Shown here: one piece after another, positions 55,666-64,000 of the stretch
How the letters are laid out: each line of letters begins with the position of its first letter
Position numbering within the stretch: position 1 is the first letter of the stretch
Origin: a virus
IMG/VR virus record: IMGVR_UViG_3300025161_000004
Location: 182,769 to 246,768 of that record
DNA: 64,000 nt
Strand: one strand, 5' to 3'
The notes under the pieces: generated by a model
Database searches by the model: none
Told to the model about the DNA's origin: nothing
The model's input: only the letters and a program-made list of their open reading frames with translations
Made by a program: the position numbers and the translations under genes

Positions 55666-56694
55666 ATGAATTTTAAGATTGACTTTGATGATTTAATTAT
55701 TGTTCCTAATATATTAACCGATATCAAATCAAGAAAAACAGTTAACCCCTATGATAAATATGGTTATTTACCATTATTTACTGCACCTATGAGTACTGTA
55801 GTTAATAGTAGTAATGCTCAACAATTCACATCCAATAATATCCATGTCGTTTTACCAAGAACAGAAAAATATAAATTCAATCAAAACTATTTTAATTCAT
55901 TTAGTTTAAATGAATTCGAAAGAGAGTTCTTAATTAAAAAATATGATGGTGATGATATAAAAATTTTAATTGATATTGCTAATGGACACATGCAAGACAT
56001 AATTAGATTAGCTAAAGAAGCGAAAAGTAAATATCTTAAAGCAAATCAAACATCTAAATTAACTATTATGGCTGGTAATATCGCTTCACCCGAAACATAT
56101 GAGCTATATTGTAAATCTGGAGCAATAGATTACGTAAGATTGGGAATAGGTAACGGTAATGGTTGTCTTACGACCCAACAGACAGGTATTGGATATCCCA
56201 TTGCTTCACTAATTATTGAGTGTAATCAAATCAAAAATAAATTTAAAAATCCCACTAAAATAGTTGCTGATGGTGGAATGAAAAAATATGCTGATATTAT
56301 AAAAGCATTGGCTTTGGGTGCTGATTATGTAATGGTAGGTTCATTGTTTAATAAAGCATTAGAAAGTGCATCACCTAACTATTGGTATAATTTTAAATTA
56401 CCTAATATTCTCGCAGAATACTTATATAAAAATGGTTATAGTATCTATAAAGAGTTTTATGGAATGAGCACCAAAAAGGCACAAAAGGAAATGGGTAATA
56501 CTCAACTAAAAACAAGTGAGGGAGTTATACGTAAACAAAAAGTAGAATATACATTGTATCAATGGAAGGATAATTTTGAATCTTATTTGAGAAGTGCCAT
56601 GAGTTATACAAATTCCCATAATTTGACTGAATTTATCGGGTCAGTAAATTATGTTCTAATCACTGAAAATTCTTTTTTAAGATATAATAAATAA
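55666..56694 (+). CDS. guaC: GMP reductase / IMP dehydrogenase family protein
   Basis: 342 residues, TIM barrel. FDDLIIVPNI (N-terminus), LFTAPMSTVV (about 36-45), IDIANGHM (about 104-111), IMAGNIASPETYEL (about 132-145), GIGNGNGCLTTQQTGIGYP (catalytic Cys loop, about 164-182), IVADGGMKKYADIIKAL and GADYVMVGSLF. It interconverts GMP and IMP or XMP. The flap after 250 is shorter than in IMPDH and there are no CBS domains, favouring GMP reductase. Co-transcribed with thg1 (3-nt gap). Confidence 0.85.
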   Translation: MNFKIDFDDLIIVPNILTDIKSRKTVNPYDKYGYLPLFTAPMSTVVNSSNAQQFTSNNIHVVLPRTEKYKFNQNYFNSFSLNEFEREFLIKKYDGDDIKILIDIANGHMQDIIRLAKEAKSKYLKANQTSKLTIMAGNIASPETYELYCKSGAIDYVRLGIGNGNGCLTTQQTGIGYPIASLIIECNQIKNKFKNPTKIVADGGMKKYADIIKALALGADYVMVGSLFNKALESASPNYWYNFKLPNILAEYLYKNGYSIYKEFYGMSTKKAQKEMGNTQLKTSEGVIRKQKVEYTLYQWKDNFESYLRSAMSYTNSHNLTEFIGSVNYVLITENSFLRYNK

Positions 56695-56720
56695 TGTTAA
56701 TAATATAATTAATATATAAT

Positions 56721-56822
56721 ATGGAAAAAGTTGATAAAGAAGTATTAAATTTTTCTATGGTACTAACAATATTACTTGTTGTAATAATGTTGGGATGTTG
56801 GATATTTACACTTCTAAAATAA
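56721..56822 (+). CDS. Small single-helix membrane peptide
   Basis: 33 residues: short acidic head (MEKVDKEVLNFS) and one membrane helix (MVLTILLVVIMLGCWIFTLL). Its stop overlaps the next ATG (TAATG). Reminiscent of phage membrane micropeptides; function unknown. Confidence 0.5.
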   Translation: MEKVDKEVLNFSMVLTILLVVIMLGCWIFTLLK

Positions 56823-57022
56823 TGAGAAAAAATAAAATTGTTGTTATCAGTAGCTGTGAGCAATGCCCATTTTATGATTACGATGATACTTTCCACGTGC
56901 ATAAATGGGGTAGACATTGGTGTAATAAATTAGATATTGATTTAGGTAGTAATGTGGACATTATTCCAGAAGTTTGCCCATTACCAGATGAAAATGGACA
57001 AGAAAATGAGAGAAATAACTAA
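56822..57022 (+). CDS. Cys-rich small protein
   Basis: 66 residues: MRKNKIVVISSCEQCPFYDY, WGRHWCNKLDIDLG and PEVCPLPDENG. The C-x-x-C-P-x-Y ... W-C ... V-C-P-L-P pattern recurs in small phage proteins of unknown function that probably bind zinc. Confidence 0.6.
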   Translation: MRKNKIVVISSCEQCPFYDYDDTFHVHKWGRHWCNKLDIDLGSNVDIIPEVCPLPDENGQENERNN

Positions 57023-57280
57023 ACTTAATATTATTATATTCAAATAATGTCGAATCAACTAAACATAATATTTAATCTACATCAAATAAATTAATAATCA
57101 ATTTAAATGTAATGATTTGGATTTTATATAATTTTGGATTTTATTGGCTATGTATTGAAAATAATACTGTATATAAGAGTTGAAATGGAAATGAACATTC
57201 TATAATATTGGATGCAATGTTGACACTATAAGTAAAATTTTAAAAAAACGCAAACCAAAATTTATTATATATTTATCACA
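57023..57280. other. Intergenic region
   Basis: No coding frame, tRNA or clear hairpin recognised in these 258 bp. Confidence 0.4.
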
Positions 57281-57694
57281 ATGAATACTAATTTTGATTA
57301 TTTAGTTGAAAGTCTTGACGACTTAACGGAAGATGAAAAGGCTAGGTTAGTAACCTATTTTAAAGAATCGATAACATACATTAATTCAAATTATAAACAT
57401 GAAGAGTTGTATAAAAAACAACTTGTTGTATGGATGATAAGAAACCTTATAAATGAAATTAAATTAAATGAAGTGCAATCATTTATTGATGACTGGTTTA
57501 AACGTACCAACATAAACAGTGATGAAATAATTAAATTAAAGGGGTGTTATTATTATTATGAGGATAATGATCAACTCTATTTAGGTATTGCTGAAAAAAT
57601 AATGCAAGAAAGAAGAAATAATGGATCATTATCTGGATTATTAAATTTAGTAATATCTTTATTCACTTTACAATGTTTCAAAATATTTCATTGA
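57281..57694 (+). CDS. Hypothetical protein, 137 aa
   Basis: Acidic helical N-terminus (NFDYLVESLDDLTEDEKARL) and a helix-rich middle (KQLVVWMIRNLINEIKLNEV), with a Tyr-rich patch KGCYYYYED and a hydrophobic C-terminal helix (GLLNLVISLFTLQCFKIF). Overlaps the next gene by 22 nt. Function unknown. Confidence 0.5.
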   Translation: MNTNFDYLVESLDDLTEDEKARLVTYFKESITYINSNYKHEELYKKQLVVWMIRNLINEIKLNEVQSFIDDWFKRTNINSDEIIKLKGCYYYYEDNDQLYLGIAEKIMQERRNNGSLSGLLNLVISLFTLQCFKIFH

Positions 57695-57990
57695 GAACCA
57701 ATATAAAAATATTACCCAATAGCTCAACCATACTTAGTTTTTTTATGTTAAATGGGATTTTGCATGAAAAATCGAGTACTCATTTATTAGTTAATTATAG
57801 TTTCTTTAAGAGAAATAATTCTGATGAATCGACACCAAAATATGAGGGTGAGGTGCTACTATATCCTTTTAATCGCACACATACTTATTATAAATTAATC
57901 GATAAGACAATTCATTATTCAAAAATAAATAGAGCTAAAAAGAAATATAGGACAGAATTTCTAAACTTAATTAGAAATGAAAGTTTTTAA
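57673..57990 (+). CDS. Hypothetical protein, 105 aa
   Basis: Overlaps the previous gene. NISLRTNIKILPNSSTILSF, a beta-rich middle (HLLVNYSFFKRNN, EGEVLLYPFNRTHTYY) and a basic helical end. Not recognised. Confidence 0.45.
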   Translation: MFQNISLRTNIKILPNSSTILSFFMLNGILHEKSSTHLLVNYSFFKRNNSDESTPKYEGEVLLYPFNRTHTYYKLIDKTIHYSKINRAKKKYRTEFLNLIRNESF

Positions 57991-58310
57991 AAATACTATT
58001 TGATTCAAATTTGTTTAATAAGACCGTAACATCTTGATTTCAATATTCTGCGTTTACCAATAAAAGATATATTAATGGAGAAGACTAAACTATTCTCTAT
58101 ACCATTCCAGATGGTGTTAAAAAATTAAAAATTGCTGGTATTTATTATATTCTTAATAAATCACATGAAAAATCTCATTAAATCAAAACAAGAGCTATTT
58201 TTGAACTAAAGAAGATAAGTAAACAAAAGTATTATCTAAATAAGATGGTAAATCTAATTGGGATAAATCACATAAAAAATTTACAAAAAAAGAAAAGCCT
58301 AAAAATACAT
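57991..58310. other. Region with coding remnants
   Basis: Near 58105-58180 a short frame encodes YTIPDGVKKLKIAGIYYI, reminiscent of beta-helix tail-fibre starts (IPSGVxKLxI), without a start codon. No complete gene is seen. Confidence 0.4.
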
Positions 58311-58319
58311 GTATTTATT
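58311..58319 (+). promoter_or_regulatory. Late-type promoter motif
   Basis: GTATTTATT, only 4 nt before ATG 58324. An ATG at 58309 lies on top of this motif and is therefore not chosen as the start. Confidence 0.5.
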
Positions 58320-58323
58320 AAAT

Positions 58324-59361
58324 ATGGCAAGTAAACAACGTCTTTTCGAGATTTTTCAATACGTAACAAAAGCCAAAATAAATGAAGCTAATAGCCATGA
58401 TATAATAATTAAAAAGGGTACTGAATTATTCCATGGTACAATAGAACAATTCAAAAAAGAAAAGGCTGGTGTTGGTGGATATGATAATATATTTTGGACA
58501 ACAGATTCACCTGCTATAGCTCAAACATATATCCCTGTTGCAAGTAAATACCATATTAAGAGTGAACATCTTGCAATGCCAACGAATAATAAAATAATAC
58601 AAGACTTTCAAAAAAGCATAGGTATAGATTATGATTATACTCAGGTAGAATTTGATGGTAATAGATTGATATCCTATAAAGAAGCACCAATATTTAGGGA
58701 TTATTCCAATAAAGTAAATGAATTAAATTATGCTGTTGTTCGTGCCTATACCAAATTGAATGACATGCATAAGAAATTTCTTGAAATGTATAAAGCCGAC
58801 CAAGATGTTCCAGATGATTTTCTTGAAGAATATAAGAGGGTTGAAGATGAATATCATAGATTAGAAACAGAAAATAAAAAATATAATCTTGAAAAATATA
58901 AAAACGATTATGTAAATCAGCAATTAGCTAAGTTAGGGTACACCCCAATAAATATAGGTAGTAACGGTAATCATAGTTGGGAATTATTATATGATAATAA
59001 TAAAATTCAACCTGCAAATTATAGAGCTAAGGGTAGACTCCTAATAGTTACTCCTAAACGTGATCTTAGAATTTATGATAATACTTTGGGTGGCAGCACC
59101 GAAGGAGATTTAACCGATCCTGAATATCATAAATTAGATTTATTCAAAATTGTCGAAAAACAAGGCTACGATGGTATTAAAATTAATGATTTTGCCCAAA
59201 GTAGTGATTGGGGTAACGTTAACCACACATCAATAGGACTTTTTAAAAAAACCCTAAAAGATCTTAATTTTGAAGAAATTGAGGCAATTCACCACGATTT
59301 ATCTGATGTGTCTAAAGACTGGAAAACGCCTGAATACAAAAAATTCAAAGGTTTAGCATAA
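58324..59361 (+). CDS. ART-like late protein, candidate injected effector
   Basis: 345 residues from ATG 58324. The N-terminus MASKQRLFEIFQYVTKAKIN-EA holds L-F-E and I-N-E, possible head-protease sites. Then IIKKGTELFHGTIEQFKKEK (FHGT), YDNIFWTTDSPAIAQTYIP (about 53-71), and near the C-terminus GRLLIVTPKRDLRIYD and EKQGYDGIKINDF. H-G-T, W-T-T-D-S and G-Y-D-G-I-K-I are the landmark blocks of ADP-ribosyltransferase-like virion proteins. With a late promoter this resembles T4 Alt in logic: made late, packaged, injected. Catalytic Glu not pinpointed. Confidence 0.55.
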   Translation: MASKQRLFEIFQYVTKAKINEANSHDIIIKKGTELFHGTIEQFKKEKAGVGGYDNIFWTTDSPAIAQTYIPVASKYHIKSEHLAMPTNNKIIQDFQKSIGIDYDYTQVEFDGNRLISYKEAPIFRDYSNKVNELNYAVVRAYTKLNDMHKKFLEMYKADQDVPDDFLEEYKRVEDEYHRLETENKKYNLEKYKNDYVNQQLAKLGYTPINIGSNGNHSWELLYDNNKIQPANYRAKGRLLIVTPKRDLRIYDNTLGGSTEGDLTDPEYHKLDLFKIVEKQGYDGIKINDFAQSSDWGNVNHTSIGLFKKTLKDLNFEEIEAIHHDLSDVSKDWKTPEYKKFKGLA

Positions 59362-59405
59362 TTACTTATTTTTGTGTATATTTGAATTTAATGATGAATT
59401 CCAAT

Positions 59406-59428
59406 GCTTCTGGTAAATAACCAGAAGC
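59406..59428 (+). other. Perfect 9-bp hairpin
   Basis: GCTTCTGGT / ACCAGAAGC with loop AAATA, 20 nt after a TATATTTG box (about 59375). Not followed by a strong T run; might be a weak terminator or an RNA end-stabiliser for the small genes that follow. Confidence 0.5.
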
Positions 59429-59547
59429 AAGTTTGTTTCATTGATAATGAGATTTTTAATCATGAATTTAAAATTATTTTTTAGATTAAAATTAGATGGT
59501 AAAAAAATACTATATTGATATTGATTACAAACTAAAATAAATATCAT

Positions 59548-59754
59548 ATGGAAAATAAAAGAAAAAAATATTTATCCCACATAACATCAAATAACGGAGA
59601 GTTTGTATCCTGTTTAATAATAATTGATAATTTACGATATAATTTGGAAGGTGGGGCTATAACCTATAATGAACCCATACCCGAATATCATTTAGATAAA
59701 TATAATGCATCTAAAAGTTATCTTACTACAACGACTTTAACACCGATAGATTAG
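59548..59754 (+). CDS. Hypothetical protein, 68 aa
   Basis: MENKRKKYLSHITSNNGEFV, CLIIIDNLRYNLEGGAI and a Thr-rich end. Small beta-rich protein; not recognised. Confidence 0.5.
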   Translation: MENKRKKYLSHITSNNGEFVSCLIIIDNLRYNLEGGAITYNEPIPEYHLDKYNASKSYLTTTTLTPID

Positions 59755-59777
59755 GATTAAATTTAAAACACTTTATC

Positions 59778-60269
59778 GTGAATAAAAAGATGGTGACACC
59801 ATATATAAATCAATATAAAAATCTATATACTTCTCAGCATAATAAATTGATTATGGAATATGAAAAACAATTAGATGCACAAATGGCTGAATTAGATATG
59901 CATTTTTCTATGCTGATGAAGCGACTTTATTTTTCAGATAATGAATTCGAAAGAATTACTATGTTAGTTTATTATGACCAAAAACTAATTATAAAATATG
60001 GTCTTAGAGTTGATTTTTATTTTTCGAGACATGACCGAGATGGTGAACATATATACTACACCTATACAATAAAGACTCAAGAACAACTCAAAGCCTTAGT
60101 TAATTACATCCTACTTAATAATCAAAATAGCATTCAAACAATTTTCAATACCTTTTATAACTATGAAAATAGTTCACAGAAAAAATGGAAATTGAAAATA
60201 AATAAATTAGGATTCTATATTAGATCATTCTTATTTCCAAAGAAATGGATATCAGAACATATGAATTAA
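59778..60269 (+). CDS. Hypothetical protein, 163 aa
   Basis: GTG start at 59778. Helical N-terminal half (NKLIMEYEKQLDAQMAELDM), then FYFSRHDRDGEHIYYTYTIK and a basic C-terminal stretch ending RSFLFPKKWISEHMN. No recognised motif. Confidence 0.5.
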   Translation: MNKKMVTPYINQYKNLYTSQHNKLIMEYEKQLDAQMAELDMHFSMLMKRLYFSDNEFERITMLVYYDQKLIIKYGLRVDFYFSRHDRDGEHIYYTYTIKTQEQLKALVNYILLNNQNSIQTIFNTFYNYENSSQKKWKLKINKLGFYIRSFLFPKKWISEHMN

Positions 60270-60343
60270 TATTTGCAGATCATTAAATAATTGAATTTAG
60301 ATTTTTTTATTTAGCAAATAGGATAATTTCCTATTATAGTGTT

Positions 60344-61375
60344 TTAATTTGTATATCCTTTCATTTTCTTAAGTAACTTCTGATTTTTTATTGCTTGTGT
60401 ATTTAAACCAGATTTCTTTGGCTGTTTACCGTGTAATAGTAAAGCAAAATTTTTATCGGAATTATAAGCTAAACTATCATCTACATCGATAGGTAGTTTC
60501 AATTCCTTTGCTTCTTCTGGGCTAGTCACTATTTGTGAATATCTTAAATTATATTTATCAATCAAGTGATCATATTTTCCGCCCTTGCTAGCAATTAATT
60601 TAAGATTAGGTGGTATCTGTCCTAATCTGGCAACCCAATATGGTAATGCTTTTGTGTAGGTATAAAACTTAATATTCGGATTATTTTTTGCAACCTCCAA
60701 CCAAGCATCAAAGTATTCCTGACTAAAAAAATCACCCGATTCATGTATTCTGAATAATGAGAAGTTCTTACCAGCATATTCCAATGATTTTTCAATCAAT
60801 TCAGCCATTCCCTTCACGTCACCCTTGAATTTTTGTAATAAGTCAAAATTTCTCCATCTTGAATTTTGTACATTTGGATAGATTAATTCTGTGGATGCAG
60901 CATAGCAACGAATATCACCAGTATCCATAATCTTCATGCCCGAGGATTTAAATTTGCTTCTATCTTTTTTGACGAATGATTTGCAAACATTAGCAAATGG
61001 ACATGTATTTCCTGCAGGTAATGAGAAATATGGATGATTCAGTTTAGCATTACCACCCATAGAAATAGATAATACACAATCATTCTTTTCATCTATCTTA
61101 TCTGTTTTTACTAAATGAGCAAATGGATCGAAATTATCATTTTCTAGTAGTAAAGAGAATTCCTTTAGATAGGCTACATCTTCTCTTAAATTACCAGTTA
61201 ATTTATTATGGGCAGAAAAATGCTCTACTAAATTATGATATAATTCAGTATAATGACCTTCATTTAATTTTTTTAAGTATGAGTTCTTTGCAGCTTGTTC
61301 CAGTAAAGAACCCTTTTTTATACAACCCTTATTATATATAAATAGCTCCAGTAATCTTAATGAATTATCTTTCAT
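60344..61375 (-). CDS. Gp88-like protein
   Basis: 343 residues. Conserved-looking centre: LSISMGGNAKLNHPYFSLPA, GNTCPFANVCKSFVKK (Cys pair), DIRCYAASTELIYPNVQNSR, then FRIHESGDFFSQEYFDAW and KFYTYTKALPYWVARL. This is the pattern of the mycobacteriophage gp88 superfamily (SLPAG-x-TCP-x-A...C-Y-A-x-E-x-x-Y-P-x-V...R-x-H-x-x-G-D-x-x-x-x-x-Y), of unknown biochemical function with conserved Cys suggesting metal binding. Late motif GTATTTATA (61382-61390) 6 nt upstream. Confidence 0.75.
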   Translation of the reverse strand: MKDNSLRLLELFIYNKGCIKKGSLLEQAAKNSYLKKLNEGHYTELYHNLVEHFSAHNKLTGNLREDVAYLKEFSLLLENDNFDPFAHLVKTDKIDEKNDCVLSISMGGNAKLNHPYFSLPAGNTCPFANVCKSFVKKDRSKFKSSGMKIMDTGDIRCYAASTELIYPNVQNSRWRNFDLLQKFKGDVKGMAELIEKSLEYAGKNFSLFRIHESGDFFSQEYFDAWLEVAKNNPNIKFYTYTKALPYWVARLGQIPPNLKLIASKGGKYDHLIDKYNLRYSQIVTSPEEAKELKLPIDVDDSLAYNSDKNFALLLHGKQPKKSGLNTQAIKNQKLLKKMKGYTN

Positions 61376-61381
61376 ATTTTT

Positions 61382-61390
61382 TATAAATAC
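61382..61390 (-). promoter_or_regulatory. Late-type promoter motif
   Basis: GTATTTATA on the minus strand, 6 nt upstream of ATG 61375. Confidence 0.5.
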
Positions 61391-61581
61391 TTAATTGATT
61401 CTAATTCGTAAGAACACTTAACATACTCAAATAATTATGAATCAAATATTTAAATTCATATCTGATTCGTATCTGGATAAAATGACTATATAATTATTTC
61501 ATTCGATAAAGATATTATACACTAATATAACTTACACAAAAGAATCTCATGGCAATGAGCGAGGTCCCGAACTCGGAAAAT

Positions 61582-61647
61582 TTAATTTATAATCTAAAAT
61601 ACTTTATCAGACATATTAATTTATAATCTAAAATACTTTATCAGACA
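61582..61647 (+). repeat. Tandem duplication of 32-34 bp
   Basis: Two identical 32-bp copies beginning TTAATTTATAATCTAAAA and ending TTTATCAGACA (61582-61613 and 61616-61647), period 34. The rest of 61391-61854 has only coding-like scraps (around 61735-61840), no complete gene. Confidence 0.8.
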
Positions 61648-61854
61648 CATAATATTTATCCCTTAAACCAAATGTATATCAGATATTACCATATTACCAT
61701 GTAACTACCACCAACAAAACACTACAATTTTAAAAATGATGCAAAAAAGGGAAACAGAATTGACATTTCAATTATTAGTGCCATTTTAAATAATGACAAA
61801 AATGAATATATTTACAACCCATACTTTAAAAATGGATAACATCTATTGAAACCC

Positions 61855-62079
61855 ATGAAAAATAAAATTGAAGTTGAGAATGTGATATTTATAACGAATC
61901 TTTCTGATATTGTTTATTGTGCCAATATTAAGGGTGATACATTTAATCCTGAAGGTGAGTTTATTATATATGAAGACATATGCTTTTATGAAAAAAAATC
62001 ACCAGAATCTATGATTCAACCATATCAAATCAACAAGAATAAAAAAACTATGATATTTGTGGAAAATCCACAGACATAA
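61855..62079 (+). CDS. Hypothetical protein, 74 aa
   Basis: From ATG 61855 (an in-frame ATG lies 9 nt earlier). IEVENVIFITNLSDIVYCA, then EGEFIIYEDICFYEKKSP; small beta-rich protein with no recognised family. Confidence 0.45.
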   Translation: MKNKIEVENVIFITNLSDIVYCANIKGDTFNPEGEFIIYEDICFYEKKSPESMIQPYQINKNKKTMIFVENPQT

Positions 62080-62309
62080 AAATTACATTTAAATTGAATA
62101 TCATGTGTATCATAGGTTATTATTGAAGTCAGATGTTTTATTCATCATCATAATTCTTTTTAACGATTACTCCATTAACAGTTTTGAATATTCTTTTTGA
62201 AGTCCCATCCACTATTAGCTATATATTCTACATATTTTTTTATATTGATTAAAATTCACCTAAACCTAAGATGGAAAGTTCATCATATAAAACATCATAC
62301 TCTTATCAG

Positions 62310-62610
62310 GAATTTTTTATAAAAAATTATAAAATTCTATATGTAAATTTTTAGATACAAAAAAAATGAAAGTACATCATATGAAAATATGATTCGCTTA
62401 ATAAGGTTTTTATAAAAAATTATAAAATTCTATAGCTAAATTTTTGGATCCCCAAAAAAATTTTTTTTATCTGGGATATAGGATTTCTAAAACCCATATA
62501 AAACTGAAATTTCCTAAAAAAAAATATAAAACTGAAATTTCCTAAAAAAAAATATAAAACTGAAATTTCCTAAAAAAAAATATAAAACTGAAATTTCCTA
62601 AAAAATTTTT
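62310..62610 (+). repeat. AT-rich tandem and dispersed repeats
   Basis: A segment with TTTTTATAAAAAATTATAAA and ATTCTATA occurs twice (about 62310-62355 and 62405-62446). Then a unit of about 28 bp (AAAACTGAAATTTCCTAAAA) recurs four times in tandem (about 62500-62605). No gene. Such iteron-like arrays occur at replication origins or genome ends. Confidence 0.75.
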
Positions 62611-62625
62611 TTCATGTAAGACCCC

Positions 62626-62697
62626 ACCATACGGGTGGTGGGCCTGGACGGGGGTAGGGCCAAGGGGGGGATATGGTAATAGGTAGGGGGGGTATGG
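62626..62697 (+). other. G-run block with quadruplex potential
   Basis: Seven runs of three or more G on the plus strand (GGGTGGTGGG, GGGGGTAGGG, GGGGGGG and another long run) in about 70 bp, inside a genome of about 30% GC. The block lies between the tandem repeats and a converging terminator. Confidence 0.7.
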
Positions 62698-62744
62698 TAA
62701 GTAATTCCTATATATGCAAGGAAAATCAGATATATATTTAAACC

Positions 62745-62785
62745 TGAAAAAAAGAAAAGGGCTTTTCATGCCCTTTTCTTTCGTT
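62745..62785 (-). terminator. Intrinsic terminator of the minus-strand gene
   Basis: On the minus strand AAAAGGGC, a short loop, GCCCTTTT and a T-rich tail, 12 nt beyond the stop of the 62797-63615 gene. Confidence 0.8.
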
Positions 62786-62796
62786 TTAAACCTACT

Positions 62797-63615
62797 TTAA
62801 TTAAGTAGGTATTTCATGATATTTAAATCTAATTGTGCCCTCTTATCAGGCGTAAGACGGTTTAAATCGTTATTGTAAACGTAGCCCTCATTGAAAGCGT
62901 TGTAAATATCCCATCTATTGTTGGCATACAATGCACGCTCTAAAACTGCTCTTTTGTTTTTACCATCCTTACCGTATCCATTACTTATTTTTGTTGCGCT
63001 CATTACTTTTTCAACAAGTTCTGATGGCTTGTCAACTTTGGTTATTAACAAGGTTTCGATAGCCTTTGTTATCTCTTCTTTGTGTTTAATAATTTGTTCG
63101 ACGGTATCAAAAAAATCTATACTTGCCCTTAACGATTTTTTTGTGTGTTTACCGCCTTTTAAAAAGTCTTGGTCCACTACTGGAATTGACTTTCTGTACT
63201 CGGGCTTATCCCTCCCTATTAAGCCCGCAAAGAAAGAATATGTTAGCCAGCCATCATAGGAATGAATAACCGAAATCGTCAGAGACAAGTTTATATGCCG
63301 AATATCAAACGTTTCGGTGAACAATCTGTATTCGGCATAAAACTTAGAATAGTTAATGTGTGTATAAATCGAATCAAAGGGTATGTTTTTTTCTTTCAGG
63401 CTTGCCTCAATCACAGGAAATATTTCCGAATTGGGTATAAGGCAATAGACATCACTACACGACTGCAATTTGCGTTTGACGTTATTAATAGTTGCGACAA
63501 CATCGAATGCGCAATCAGGATTGCTTTCAGGGTACGGAGTCGGTACAATTTCAACAGGAAATAAAAAATCTTTCATTGTTGCTTTGTAGTACTTGTTTTT
63601 TGCTGTGTTTTTCAT
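62797..63615 (-). CDS. DUF932-like phage/plasmid protein
   Basis: 272 residues. N-terminal part FLFPVEIVPTPYPESNPDCA and YCLIPNSEIFPVIEASL; then SLTISVIHSYDGWLTYSFFA-GLIGRD (about 110-135), the N-S-x-D...F-G-L core of DUF932-type proteins, and a helical C-terminal part ending NLNIMKYLLN. The gene is less AT-rich than its neighbours and uses more varied codons, suggesting transfer from a plasmid or the host. Function unknown, suspected in DNA metabolism. Confidence 0.65.
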   Translation of the reverse strand: MKNTAKNKYYKATMKDFLFPVEIVPTPYPESNPDCAFDVVATINNVKRKLQSCSDVYCLIPNSEIFPVIEASLKEKNIPFDSIYTHINYSKFYAEYRLFTETFDIRHINLSLTISVIHSYDGWLTYSFFAGLIGRDKPEYRKSIPVVDQDFLKGGKHTKKSLRASIDFFDTVEQIIKHKEEITKAIETLLITKVDKPSELVEKVMSATKISNGYGKDGKNKRAVLERALYANNRWDIYNAFNEGYVYNNDLNRLTPDKRAQLDLNIMKYLLN

Positions 63616-64000
63616 AGTTGCTGTATTTAAGTGTTTGTGTTTAACTGATGCAAATATGAAGAGTATTTTTTAATTACAAAATATTTTTTTAATTTTTTTT
63701 TTTCAAAAAAATGAAATTTAGAATTGTTCTAAATAATACAGAATGTAGGGTAGGTTGGAGTACACTCGGTACTGCATTATGATGCATTACAGGTACAAAG
63801 GTTTTAATAAAAAATGAGAATTCCAAATTTTTAACTAAAAAAATTTTACGGTGAAATTTAATAATTTGCCGTAAAAATTTGGATAATTCGAACCTTTGTT
63901 CTATATTTGTTTTATCGGTTCGAGTATTGCCGATGGTGGGGCGTTAATGCACTACCGCATCATCAAGGTACAAATGTAAATAGTAGTGCAAATTGTTCAA
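63616..64000. other. Right-edge region
   Basis: Contains the upstream region of the minus-strand gene (ATATTTG box near 63652), a 23-codon ORF (63709-63780), a TTTACGG/CCGTAAA inverted repeat (about 63846-63876) and a plus-strand TATATTTG box (63902-63909) for a gene beyond the window. No complete gene. Confidence 0.45.

Noticed and set aside
61582-61647. CRISPR array
   Set aside because: Only two directly adjacent copies with a 2-bp gap; no spacers and no cas genes anywhere in the window.
62542-62769. Minus-strand frame rich in Pro, Tyr and Gly
   Set aside because: It is a translation of the G-run block and AT repeats; low complexity, and it lies over a terminator.

Overview
The window looks like part of a large, AT-rich tailed-phage genome infecting a Bacteroidota host. 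Evidence for the host: promoter-like sites of the Bacteroidota primary-sigma type (TTG, 19-20 nt, TAnnTTTG) precede many transcription units, genes lack strong Shine-Dalgarno sequences, and the tRNAs do not encode CCA. Evidence for a phage: a LamG-like virion protein, phage-type RNA repair, NAD salvage, B12-dependent ribonucleotide reductase, ClpP, M15 endolysin-type peptidase, many small phage-type orphan proteins, and about 35 tRNA genes covering all 20 amino acids. No terminase, major capsid or polymerase gene was recognised, so this is one segment of a larger genome.

Layout. 1-10.7 kb: virion or late genes on both strands (LamG-like protein, cupin, secreted aspartic protease, an 840-residue protein), with a minus-strand tRNA operon (Pro, Gln, His) at 4.8-5.5 kb. 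10.9-14.1 kb: large tRNA operon (Trp, Glu, Val, Ala, Asp, Leu, Met) with small genes and a decayed homing-endonuclease fragment between tRNAs. 14.2-19.4 kb: vWA protein, PPP-type phosphatase, RNA ligase, two short late proteins with capsid-targeting-like N-termini (one with an ADP-ribosyltransferase-like body), and a truncated Dam gene. 19.4-22.9 kb: a run of small orphan genes separated by TAACGGTT-type junctions and inverted repeats, resembling integron cassettes. 23-30.6 kb: NAD+ resynthesis module (NMN adenylyltransferase-Nudix, NadV, PRPP synthase, NrtR-like Nudix regulator), M15 peptidase, deoxyribosyltransferase-like protein, polynucleotide kinase-phosphatase. 30.7-38.6 kb: late genes, Tyr/Lys tRNA operon, NrdJ, Mom-like acetyltransferase, HNH proteins. 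38.6-45.9 kb: ClpP, the Thr/Arg/Ile and Phe/Ile/Ser/Gly/Asn/Leu/Cys tRNA operons, and a DNA methyltransferase. 46-47.7 kb: an insertion with a second methyltransferase and TIR remnant. 47.7-48.8 kb: an amber-suppressor tRNA (CTA), two overlapping genes each with an in-frame UAG a few codons after the start, and two odd Cys tRNAs. 48.9-62 kb: nucleotide metabolism (DUF5664-nucleotidase fusion, GMP reductase/IMPDH-like), a Thg1-like tRNA-His guanylyltransferase, a second ART-like late protein and a Gp88-like protein. 62.1-62.8 kb: tandem repeats and a G-run block. 62.8-63.6 kb: a minus-strand DUF932-like gene.

The main discovery is in the tRNA operons. Each of the five starts with a short leader ORF followed by an intrinsic terminator, and the 5' arm of that terminator can instead pair with a segment of the leader ORF. 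This is the layout of amino-acid-biosynthesis attenuators. In all five the leader peptide is packed with the amino acids, and often the codons, served by the tRNAs downstream: Pro/Gln/His; Ala/Val/Glu/Leu/Asp/Met/Trp; Tyr/Lys; Ile/Thr/Arg; Asn/Leu/Ser/Phe/Ile/Gly/Cys. The inference is that the phage senses shortage of particular charged tRNAs and releases the operon that supplies them. RNA ligase, polynucleotide kinase-phosphatase, a cyclic-phosphate-processing receiver protein, Thg1 and a peptidyl-tRNA hydrolase fit the same theme of defending the tRNA pool. All statements rest on reading the sequence; no database search or folding program was run.
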